The translations under genes were made by a program, and so were the position numbers. The notes beneath the pieces are model-generated. The model ran no database searches and had not been told where the DNA came from. It saw nothing but the letters and a program-made list of their open reading frames with translations. This document shows positions 51,021-58,440 of a stretch of 64,000 nt of DNA, one piece after another; the first letter of the stretch is position 1; every line of letters starts with the position of its first letter. The stretch lies in NCBI GenBank assembly GCA_044223975.1, contig JBGALI010000010.1:124001-188000 (forward strand). The letters run 5' to 3'. The stretch is from CAZCPB01 sp044223975 (GTDB lineage Bacteria; Planctomycetota; Phycisphaerae; Phycisphaerales; UBA1924).

Positions 51021-52220
51021 TTAGTTCCTCTCGCCCGACTGTCCCTTCAGCGATGGCTTCGACGGTATGAACACGCTCATCACCGTTGCCAGCGCCAGCG
51101 TGCCGACGACGACGATCAGCGACAACGTCGTGTCGATCTTGATCGGATCGGCCTTGTTCATCCCGAGCACATCCAGGTATGGCGGCACGCTCAGCAGCAG
51201 CAGCTTGACGCCCACAAAGGCCAGGATCAGGATCAGGGCCGGCTTCAGGAACCGGAACTTCTGGATCAGCGCCGCGAGGCAGAAGTACAAGGCCCGCAGA
51301 CCCAGGATCGCAAAGATGTTGCTCGTGAACACGATGAACGGGTCCGGCGTGATCGCGAAAATCGCCGGGATCGAGTCCACCGCGAACACCAGGTCGGTGA
51401 TTTCGACCAGGATGAGCGCCAGGAACAGCGGCGTGATCGCCCACGCGGTGCTCAGCGAGCCCGCTGGCGCAGCGTCCATCACGTCCCTACCGCTGGCATC
51501 CTTTCTATAGGTCGGCTTGAGCGTTCGCTTGGTGAAGAATCTCTGCCCGTCGTAGAACTCGGTCACGCGGAAGAACTTCTTGCACAGGCGCACCGCGATG
51601 TTCTGAGAGACGTCGTCGTTGCCCTTGATCAGGGCCATCTTCAGGGCGGTGAGGATCAGGAACCCACCGAACACGATCAGGATCCACTGGTACTTCAGGA
51701 TCAGCCCGGCGCCCAGAAAGATCATCCCGCCGCGCATCACCAGGGCGCCGATGATGCCCCAGAAGAGCACACGGTGCTGGTACTTCGCCGGCACCGCAAA
51801 GAACGAGAAGATCAGCGCGATGACGAAGATGTTGTCCATCGCCAGCGACTTCTCGACGACGTACCCCACCAGATACTGCTTGGCCGCTTCGAACCCCTGC
51901 ACCTCGCCCGACACGATCAGCGGGGCGCCGGCCTTGATCGCCTCGGACGTGCTGTACCTGGCCGTGTCCAACCCCAGCCCGAGCCAGTGGTTCTCGTACG
52001 CCATGTACACGAACCCGCTGAACACGATGCCGCACGTCAGCCAGATGACCGACCACGTCACCGCCTCCTTCATCCTGACTTCGTGGGCTTCGCGGTGAAA
52101 GACGCCAAGGTCCAGCGCCAGGAACACGATCACAAGACCGATGAACGCGACATACGCCCAGACCCTCAGGTCGGCGGGGTTCGACGTCGCGGTGGTCGCC
52201 AGCAGCAGCAGCTCGTTCAT
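51021..52220 (-). CDS. TerC/Alx family membrane protein, Mn2+-riboswitch controlled
   Basis: A 399-residue integral-membrane protein of the TerC family with about nine helices. Family marks: LALDLGVFHREAHEVRMKEA, EKSLAMDNIFVIALIFSFF (DN motif) and FLALILVEITDLVFAVDSIP (second acidic motif). Length fits Alx/TerC (about 320-400). E. coli Alx and related proteins export Mn2+, and the yybP-ykoY riboswitch at 52290-52428 directly upstream strongly supports manganese efflux here. The ATG at 52220 follows GAGGAG-like bases (ATCTCCTC on the plus strand). Confidence 0.94.
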   Translation of the reverse strand: MNELLLLATTATSNPADLRVWAYVAFIGLVIVFLALDLGVFHREAHEVRMKEAVTWSVIWLTCGIVFSGFVYMAYENHWLGLGLDTARYSTSEAIKAGAPLIVSGEVQGFEAAKQYLVGYVVEKSLAMDNIFVIALIFSFFAVPAKYQHRVLFWGIIGALVMRGGMIFLGAGLILKYQWILIVFGGFLILTALKMALIKGNDDVSQNIAVRLCKKFFRVTEFYDGQRFFTKRTLKPTYRKDASGRDVMDAAPAGSLSTAWAITPLFLALILVEITDLVFAVDSIPAIFAITPDPFIVFTSNIFAILGLRALYFCLAALIQKFRFLKPALILILAFVGVKLLLLSVPPYLDVLGMNKADPIKIDTTLSLIVVVGTLALATVMSVFIPSKPSLKGQSGERN

Positions 52221-52289
52221 GAGGAGATCACATCCCGGTCTTTCACCCGCTCAAAGAGGGCAGGTGCGCGGCACAACGTCGCGACAGAA

Positions 52290-52428
52290 TGTTGGTCTCG
52301 CCAAGGGCGACGGTCCGCGCTCAGAAGCGACAGGACCAACGCCGCAGACGGGCCGGGGTGGAGCGAGATCCGTTCCACCCGTGTTGACGACCCGTCCGCC
52401 CGCATCGGCGGGCGGCTACTCCCCAACA
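52290..52428 (-). promoter_or_regulatory. yybP-ykoY (Mn2+) riboswitch in the terC leader
   Basis: On the minus strand the leader has, in order, P1 5' arm TGTTGG (52428-52423), the conserved loop GGGGAGTAGCC, the second conserved loop CGTCAACACG, and GGCGAGACC running into the P1 3' arm CCAACA (52295-52290). The two P1 arms pair perfectly. This order is the yybP-ykoY aptamer, which binds Mn2+ and turns on efflux genes. It ends about 70 bases before the terC start; a ribosome-binding-site switch is likely, as no T-rich terminator is seen. Confidence 0.9.
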
Positions 52429-52561
52429 GGAAGTACGGGTCCATAGTAGCGGCAGCGCGGCCATAGGGAAGACACGGTTCAATCAGGTCAACCGTAACCG
52501 GAGAACAAACGCGTACCTCCGGCGTACTGACGTCAACTCAAGCGCCGAAGGGAGGCTCTTC

Positions 52562-52879
52562 GTGGAGATCAAGCTGTTCGACGGAAGCATCAAGACCAGC
52601 AAGGCTCAGCACGACTACGTCATGACCAAAGTCGGTGCCGCCGCCGGCCGGCTGAAGGATGCGACGTGCACGGTCGATGTCCGTCTCACGGACCTCAACG
52701 GTCCCAAGGGCGGGATCGACAAGCAATGCTCGATCGTGGTGACGCCGCCCGGGCTGGCCACGCTGCGTGTGGAGGAACAGGCCGCGGACTACTACGCGGC
52801 CATCGATGCTGCGGCTGCCACTCTCAAGAAGGCGCTGGCAAGGTCGCTCGAACGGACCAAGTCCAACGGCCCGCGATGA
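52562..52879 (+). CDS. HPF/RaiA-like ribosome hibernation family protein
   Basis: A 105-residue protein starting at GTG, with GGAGG 10 bases before. It fits the S30EA/HPF fold: MEIKLFDGSIKTSKAQHDYV (strand-helix), then VDVRLTDLNGPKGGIDKQCS, where the D-x-N-GPKGG-D-K-C pattern is the family's ribosome-facing core, and a second long helix (YAAIDAAAATLKKALARSLE). It lacks the long C-terminal dimerisation domain. Such proteins bind the 30S subunit and silence ribosomes in stress. It is divergent from terC. Confidence 0.85.
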   Translation: MEIKLFDGSIKTSKAQHDYVMTKVGAAAGRLKDATCTVDVRLTDLNGPKGGIDKQCSIVVTPPGLATLRVEEQAADYYAAIDAAAATLKKALARSLERTKSNGPR

Positions 52880-53017
52880 CCATGCCGGCCGCGAGGGGAC
52901 TGGCGCAGCGTCGGTTCGGGGCGGTGAATCCTCGGAACTGCTCGTGTGTCCGAGGCCGTAAACGGGATACGGATTGTCCCGGCACCGTTGAGTGTCGCGG
53001 CGCGGTTCGCTTCGATC

Positions 53018-53539
53018 ATGACACTTGAGATCTTCGATTTCTGGCTGGAACTTACCCTGCTGGCGGTGCTCGCGTGCCTCCTGGTCTACGGGATCTTCGA
53101 CACGCGGTTTGAGATGGCTCGCCGCAAGGGGGCGGACGCGGTAGCGCTTCTGCGGCGCAACGCGCGCCGGCTGTGGGTGCTGATCGCGGGCACCGCGGTC
53201 ATTCTGCTGGGGATCATCATCTCGCCCCTCCCGGGGCCGGGGCTCAGCGTGCTGGGGCCGCTGGGGCTGGCGATCCTGGCGAGCGAGTTCGTGTGGGCGC
53301 GGAGATTGGCGCTCCAGATCAAGGAGCGGAGCGGGCCGCTCCGGGACGCGACTCAGCGAGTAGCGGACGCGACGCCGCGTTGGGCCGTGCTCCCCGCGTG
53401 CGCGGCCTACTGGGGTGCGACGGTACCCATCGAACTCTGGACGCCGGTGCCCTCGGTGGTGCTGTGGCCGGCGGCCTCGATCCTGTTCACTCCCGTGTTC
53501 CTCTGGGCGTACCTCGTGTTCCGCGCCGCACGCGGGTGA
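53018..53539 (+). CDS. PGPGW-type transmembrane protein
   Basis: A 173-residue protein with four hydrophobic segments. The central motif, IIISPLPGPGLSVLGPLGLA followed by ILASEFVWARRL, is that of the PGPGW family (with S in place of W). The first helix is LELTLLAVLACLLVYGIF and the last two are near the C-terminus. A start at 52946 is possible; no strong ribosome-binding site is seen for either. Function unknown. Confidence 0.82.
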   Translation: MTLEIFDFWLELTLLAVLACLLVYGIFDTRFEMARRKGADAVALLRRNARRLWVLIAGTAVILLGIIISPLPGPGLSVLGPLGLAILASEFVWARRLALQIKERSGPLRDATQRVADATPRWAVLPACAAYWGATVPIELWTPVPSVVLWPAASILFTPVFLWAYLVFRAARG

Positions 53540-53630
53540 AGTGCGCCCCCGCGTGCCGCGGCGCGGCTTCCCGCCGTCGCCGGTTGACCTCGTCCGGCCC
53601 CTGGGGCATTTCTTCCGAATCATCCCGGCG

Positions 53631-54077
53631 TCACGACTCATGCAGCAACGCGAGAGCGATGAATCCCCGGACTGTCCACGCGGTTGTCCTGAACCAGTTT
53701 GAGGTCACCAGCCAACGCCACGTGAAGTCATCGAATCCCGACGTCAGCCTGTCGTGCAGGGGAACCTGCACCGCAAAGGTCGAGGCCCAGATGACGGTGA
53801 GCAGCATCAAACCGGCCCAGGGCAGCGTGGTGCCCGAGAACTCTCCACGCGGCAAACATACCAGCAGAAGCGCAGAACTTGCCTCGAGGAGCATCACGGG
53901 CCCGACGACCCACGTCGTTCGGCGCTGGTGGGCTTGCTGGTACGCCGGGAACGCGTGGGCGGGCACCGTTCCCATCAAAGGGTAATGCACAACCTGGACG
54001 AACCAGATCAGGCCGGTCATGAACCACGTCGCGCCCGCATGGGCCATCGGGATCAGGGCGGTCAGTTGATCGAGCAC
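53631..54077 (-). CDS. Four-helix membrane protein
   Basis: A 148-residue protein with four membrane helices and histidines near their ends (MAHAGATWFMTGLIWFVQVV, then HYPLMGTVP). The pattern resembles DUF1772-like or related small membrane proteins of unknown role. Its start overlaps the end of the redoxin-fusion gene by 16 bases, so it is the last gene of a three-gene operon with that gene and the SRPBCC gene. Confidence 0.75.
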   Translation of the reverse strand: MLDQLTALIPMAHAGATWFMTGLIWFVQVVHYPLMGTVPAHAFPAYQQAHQRRTTWVVGPVMLLEASSALLLVCLPRGEFSGTTLPWAGLMLLTVIWASTFAVQVPLHDRLTSGFDDFTWRWLVTSNWFRTTAWTVRGFIALALLHES

Positions 54078-55021
54078 GCCAATTCCTTGAGGTCGGGCCG
54101 GTCGGCCGCGGTTGCATGGCGGTATGCCCGGACCACGCGTCCACGATGGACCACGAACGCGCCCGGCATCTGAAAGCCGTCGCCCTCGAGCTTGCCGATC
54201 CCGTGCCCCCGCAGGGCGGCGAGGACGCCGGCGACCCAGACACGCGGCCCAAAGAGTTGAAGGAACGAGCCGCGTCGGAGTTCCAACGCTCGGTAGAGCA
54301 GCCGGTCCGGGTCTGCGAGCCAGGCGGCCGAGGTGAGTCCGTACTGCTGACCGAACGATCGCAACCCCTCAGACGAGGCGGTCATGCCGACCACCGCAAG
54401 GCCCACGCCCGCGTTCTCGAGGTCGGCTTGCTGCTTCGAGAGGTCCGAGAGGGTCTGCTTGCAGAATGTGCAGCCGGAGTGCCGGAGGAGCACGACGAGT
54501 GTCTGCCGCTCATCGGTCAACGCGCGAAGCGTTCTGCCCTGGTCGTCGCGGAGCCCATCCAGAGCCGCGTCGAGCGTGACGTTGCCATCCGGCGGCGACG
54601 GCTGCGCCGCCCTCGCCGCTTCCCACAGGATCATCGAGAACGGAATCCACCACACCAGATCGTTGGTCAGGATGGTCACTCCCATCGACCAGGGGAGCTG
54701 GCCTCGCACTGCCGCGCCGACGAACCCGATGGGTCCAAGGATCTTTCCCAGCAGGCCCACCAGCACGATCGGCCAGTGGCGCGCGGGGTCTCTCGCGGCG
54801 ATCATGTACCCCAGCCCGTACGCGCCCACGATCATCCCGATGCACGCCCACAGCTGCGGCCACAGCTCCGTGGTCGTTGGCGACACGCCCAACATCTTCA
54901 GCGTCCAGATCGGCGACAGTACCATCGCCGCTCCCCACACGACGTTGTACCCGCCAGCGGCCTGCAGCCAGCGACGCATCCACGCCGGGGCCGCAGTTGT
55001 GCGCGGTGCATCACCGGTCAT
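54062..55021 (-). CDS. Membrane protein fused to an AhpC/TSA-like thioredoxin-fold domain
   Basis: A 319-residue fusion. Residues 1-145 hold about four membrane helices (ALQAAGGYNVVWGAAMVL-type start, then GKILGPIGFVGAAV). Residues about 160-319 are a thioredoxin-fold peroxiredoxin-like domain of SelL type, with the redox site RHSGCTFCKQTLSDL (CTFC), FGQQYGLTSAAWLADPDRLL and a conserved FQMPGAFVVHRGRVVRAYRH. The soluble part would act next to the membrane. Start at 55021 overlaps the SRPBCC gene by 11 bases. A membrane-tethered thiol reductase or peroxidase is likely; the partner is unknown. Confidence 0.85.
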   Translation of the reverse strand: MTGDAPRTTAAPAWMRRWLQAAGGYNVVWGAAMVLSPIWTLKMLGVSPTTTELWPQLWACIGMIVGAYGLGYMIAARDPARHWPIVLVGLLGKILGPIGFVGAAVRGQLPWSMGVTILTNDLVWWIPFSMILWEAARAAQPSPPDGNVTLDAALDGLRDDQGRTLRALTDERQTLVVLLRHSGCTFCKQTLSDLSKQQADLENAGVGLAVVGMTASSEGLRSFGQQYGLTSAAWLADPDRLLYRALELRRGSFLQLFGPRVWVAGVLAALRGHGIGKLEGDGFQMPGAFVVHRGRVVRAYRHATAADRPDLKELACSIN

Positions 55022-55487
55022 GGCCTGCCCCCGCCGGTCGCAGCGCCGCGATCGTCGCGGCATGCCGATAGTCAAACATCCGCGTCAGCTTCTTCCGCAC
55101 GTGCCACCCCGCGAGCACCTCGCCGGGCCACCCCAGCGGAACCGAATACTCGATGCGATCCTCGAGCACGCAGCGCGCGGGTCCAGTCGCCCGCACCGTG
55201 TGCCGATGCACCCACGACGCGAACGGCCCGGAGACCTGCTCGTCCGTGAACTCGCCCCCGTGCTCGCCACGATCGGTGAAGTCCCGGTGCCGTGCGACCC
55301 ATCGCACCTTCACAGGGCCCATGTGCAGCACGAGCACCGCCGTCGCTCCATCTCCGAGCGAGGCCGGCGCCTGCTCGACGGTCACTCGCTCCCACGGAGG
55401 GATCAGCGCTTTGAGCGCACCGGGCGACTGATGCCACGCAAAGACGTCGCGTGCGCTTGCTTGGATCTCGGAACTCTTCACGAACAC
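55011..55487 (-). CDS. SRPBCC family (START-like) protein
   Basis: A 158-residue protein with the START-like/SRPBCC pattern: FVKSSEIQASARDVFAWHQS (strand-helix), a central pair of strands (VRWVARHRDFTDRGEHGGEF), VHRHTVRA, and a C-terminal helix after DRIEYSVPLGW. Such proteins hold hydrophobic ligands. It heads a three-gene operon with the redoxin fusion and the four-helix protein. Ligand unknown. Confidence 0.88.
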   Translation of the reverse strand: MFVKSSEIQASARDVFAWHQSPGALKALIPPWERVTVEQAPASLGDGATAVLVLHMGPVKVRWVARHRDFTDRGEHGGEFTDEQVSGPFASWVHRHTVRATGPARCVLEDRIEYSVPLGWPGEVLAGWHVRKKLTRMFDYRHAATIAALRPAGAGHDR

Positions 55488-55704
55488 CGCGATGGCGCGA
55501 CTCCTGAACGTCGGGCGGAGCGCCCTGGCGCGTAGGGTATTCGAGGGGCGCCGTGTTCAGATTCTCTTCTTTGCGCCAGCCCTTTCCGGGCGATGCCGGC
55601 GCTCGGGCGGTCGCGAGGTTCTTCGGTCATCCGGCCTGGCTTCCCGAACGTTGACGAATCCGGACACGACGCGACGGCGAACCAATTGATTCCAGGAGCC
55701 TGGC

Positions 55705-57402
55705 ATGAATTGTTCCGTCGTCGTGGCGTCTGCGTTTGCGCTCTGCTCTTTGGTCGGAGCCCAGCCTGTGAACCTTGAATTCGATGCCGGCGTGTCCGGA
55801 TGGCGTACCGTGCTGGATGGAGTCATGGGGGGGCGGTCGACAGGACGGGTGACCCAGCCCGAAGCGGGCATTCTCCGCTTCTCCGGCGAGCTGTCGCTGG
55901 AGAATAACGGCGGGTTCTCACAGACCCAGACATCGCTTCCGGTGGGGTCCATGAAGGACGCCATCGGCATCGAAGCGAGGGTCCGCGGCGACGGCCGGAC
56001 GTACCACTTTGACGTGCGCTGCTCTGACGTCCGCGTGATGGCCGGCAGTTTTCAGACGAATTTCGACACGGTGGCGGGCGAGTGGGTGACGATCAGGCTT
56101 CCCTTCGAGGGGTTCCGGCTGTACACCTTCGGCCGCCCGGTTCCCAACGCTCCGAAGCTCACCCCGGCCCTCGTCGAGTCGATCGGCGTGACCCTGGCAG
56201 ACAAGAAGGCAGGGGCCTTTCAACTCGACATCGATTACGTCCGGGCGATCACCCCTGAGGGGAAGCCGCCCGCGACCGACTCGCATTTGGGGGCCGTCGC
56301 GAAAAGCGCGGACCTGACGACGCTCCTCTCGCTCATCGAAGTCTCCGGGCTTCAGCTACCGGCAGACGGCCGGGTCACGATCTTCGCTCCGACCAACACG
56401 GCCTTTGCGGCGATTCCTGCCGACAAGGTGAAGTTCCTGACGAGCCAGGAGGGGCGAGCGACGCTTCGAGCGATTCTCAAGCATCACATCCTTCCGACGG
56501 CCATCGATTCCGGCTCGCTCCTGCAGCGTCGCGGCGTTGTTGCTCTGTCGGGCCAGAACCTCGCCATCGACGGAGAAGGGCTGACCGTCGCGGGAGCATC
56601 GATCCTTAAGGCGGATGTCCCGTTCGACGGGGGCGTTGTGTACGTGATCGATCGTGTCATGATGCCCGAAACACGCTCCATCGCCGAGATCGTGACTCAG
56701 GAGCCAAGGCTGGCCACGCTTCTCAAGGCGGTGACCACGGCGGGCCTTGCAGCACAACTCGGAGGTGGGAACGGGGGCCCGTGGACCGTTTTGGCTCCGT
56801 CGAACGAAGCGTTCGACGCCCTGGGCGATGAGACCATCAAGAAGTTGATGGCCGATCCCCCACAACTGGCGAGCGTTCTTAGTGCCCACGTGATCCCGAG
56901 CCGCATCCATCGCAGCGACATGATTGCCCAAGGGTCCGCACGCACGCTGCTCGGTCGCGACGCGGTGCAGTTTGCGCTGGTGGACGGCAAGGTCACGGCG
57001 GCCGGAGCCGGGATCATCACCGCCGACATCGAGGCATCCAACGGAGTCATCCACATCATCGACCGCGTGATCGTTCCGGGTCCGTCGGGCGCCCGGGATA
57101 TCTCCGCGGAGGGAGTGAACGCATCGACATCGGGCGTCGCGGAACTTGTGGAACTTGCGATCGCGCGCGGGGTGCCGATGTTCAACGACGGCAACCCCGA
57201 AGCGTGCGCCGCGATCTACGAAGTGACCATCTCCGCCCTTGTCGACCTGGCGCGCGGGATACTTGGAAACGAGGGCGTTGAACGGCTGAGTCTCGCGCTC
57301 GCGAACGGTCAGGCGGAGAAGGACGCCGCGAAAAGGGCGTGGATCTTCCGTCGGGCCATGGATCGGGTGTACCAGGATGCGAGCCGCGACACTTCTCGTT
57401 GA
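55705..57402 (+). CDS. Secreted CIA30-type domain plus two fasciclin domains
   Basis: A 565-residue exported protein. Signal peptide MNCSVVVASAFALCSLVGAQ, then an NADH:ubiquinone-oxidoreductase-assembly (CIA30)-like beta domain (about 22-185: FDAGVSGWRTVLDGVMGGRS, WVTIRLPFEGFRLYTFGRPV). Two fasciclin (FAS1) domains follow: about 195-325 (TIFAPTNTAFAAIPADKVKF, YVIDRVMMP) and 326-460 (TVLAPSNEAFDALGDETIKK, IHIIDRVIVPG). The last about 95 residues are helical. FAS1 domains mediate adhesion; the CIA30 fold is often a carbohydrate-binding-like module when secreted. Cell-surface adhesion is inferred. Confidence 0.92.
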   Translation: MNCSVVVASAFALCSLVGAQPVNLEFDAGVSGWRTVLDGVMGGRSTGRVTQPEAGILRFSGELSLENNGGFSQTQTSLPVGSMKDAIGIEARVRGDGRTYHFDVRCSDVRVMAGSFQTNFDTVAGEWVTIRLPFEGFRLYTFGRPVPNAPKLTPALVESIGVTLADKKAGAFQLDIDYVRAITPEGKPPATDSHLGAVAKSADLTTLLSLIEVSGLQLPADGRVTIFAPTNTAFAAIPADKVKFLTSQEGRATLRAILKHHILPTAIDSGSLLQRRGVVALSGQNLAIDGEGLTVAGASILKADVPFDGGVVYVIDRVMMPETRSIAEIVTQEPRLATLLKAVTTAGLAAQLGGGNGGPWTVLAPSNEAFDALGDETIKKLMADPPQLASVLSAHVIPSRIHRSDMIAQGSARTLLGRDAVQFALVDGKVTAAGAGIITADIEASNGVIHIIDRVIVPGPSGARDISAEGVNASTSGVAELVELAIARGVPMFNDGNPEACAAIYEVTISALVDLARGILGNEGVERLSLALANGQAEKDAAKRAWIFRRAMDRVYQDASRDTSR

Positions 57403-57486
57403 TTGATCGAAGGAGCCGGTCGTGGGGGGCGCACCCAGGTCGGTCGAGAAGCAAGCGCTGTCTCACGAGAAGCAACCGGGCGCTAT

Positions 57487-57525
57487 GAGCGGGCGCGCTG
57501 AACGGGCGCGCTAAGCGGGCGTGGT
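57487..57525 (+). repeat. Three tandem 13-base repeats
   Basis: GAGCGGGCGCGCT, GAACGGGCGCGCT and AAGCGGGCGTGGT follow each other directly, 85 bases after the fasciclin gene. Consensus RARCGGGCGYGST. Function unknown. Confidence 0.75.
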
Positions 57526-57696
57526 GAGAGCAGGATCGAGGCTCGGGCCGCCCCGACGGCCTACGAGGCGGCACCACCACCGGTTGGGTGTCAGCCCCGG
57601 CGTGGTCTCAGTCACATGTGGGCGGAGATGTCGGCAGAGTCAAGGCGAGCCGAACCACGCACGGAGCCTGCAACACGGGATCCTGCTGCGTCCCAG

Positions 57697-57738
57697 AGCC
57701 GCTGGTGGGGCTCGAACTCACGACCGGCGCGTTACAAA
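57697..57738 (-). pseudogene. 3' half of a tRNA-Thr(TGT), likely attachment-site relic
   Basis: On the minus strand this reads from the anticodon loop (TTTGTAA, anticodon TGT) through the variable region and T arm (GTGAGTTCGAGCCCCAC, one mismatch in the stem) to an acceptor arm AGCGGCT. No D arm or matching 5' acceptor (AGCCGCT) precedes it, and the anticodon stem no longer pairs. Such 3' fragments are typical leftovers of integration at tRNA genes. Confidence 0.7.
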
Positions 57739-58440
57739 GAGGGCACGGGCAGAACGTGTCGCGGGGGACAGCTACTGGGACGGGTGTGATACCAGTCTAC
57801 TTATAGAGGTTTCGAGGGCAGGGGTCAGGCCGGTGTCACGGCCGCGAAGATGCCAGTACGTGTCCACCTAAAGCACCCCAAACAGTGGCTGTCTTGTCGG
57901 GGCTTTGCAACCGCCAAATCCCGTAAGCATTTGTGAGCACAATCCTTAGACGATGTCGGACCGACTGGCCCCGGCATGGCCCTCTCCGCCACCCCCGGAC
58001 ATCGCTTCCATGTGTCACTGGTGGCGGTCGAAAAGGCGTTTTCATGCTCTGCGCCGGCAACAGGTCGCGACGTACGTGTCGGTCGCCGCTGTCAGTTGGT
58101 CAGGATCCAGGCGAACGTTGCCAGGCTACGAGGGAGCTTTGTCCTCAACATCACGTGCGCTAAGCATTCGGAAGCATCCTTCGAGGGACATCGCCCGATC
58201 GGCGCTCCGCGAGCAAACAAATGGCCGGGAGCGCCGACCGGGCTTTAAACGGGGACGGCGGCTCTCACCGCGCGCCCCCGGTGGGGGTTGGATCGGTCCT
58301 CTCAACGGCGAACCTGGTCACGAACCGAGGTGCGGCCTTACGGCTCACGGGAGCGTAAAGCGAGGGCTGTCCCTGCGGGCCGGTTTCCCGCCACCGACCG
58401 AGAGCGAGTGGCGACGTCGCGCTTGGAGCGACTCACCGGT

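Larger units (their letters stand above)
57403..58440. other. 1-kb gene-poor stretch with repeat and tRNA relic
   Basis: No gene I can support between the fasciclin gene and the end of the inverted PRC-barrel gene. It carries three 13-base tandem repeats (57487-57525) and the 3' half of a tRNA-Thr (57697-57738). Around 57860-57960 the sequence is visibly less GC-rich than its surroundings. Confidence 0.7.

Noticed and set aside
57697..57780. Complete tRNA-Thr gene
   Set aside because: The D arm and 5' acceptor are missing and the anticodon stem does not pair; only the 3' half is tRNA-like.
57521..57871. Protein-like frame reading VGLELTTGALQ
   Set aside because: This phrase is the usual result of translating the antisense of a tRNA; it comes from the tRNA-Thr relic and is not a gene.
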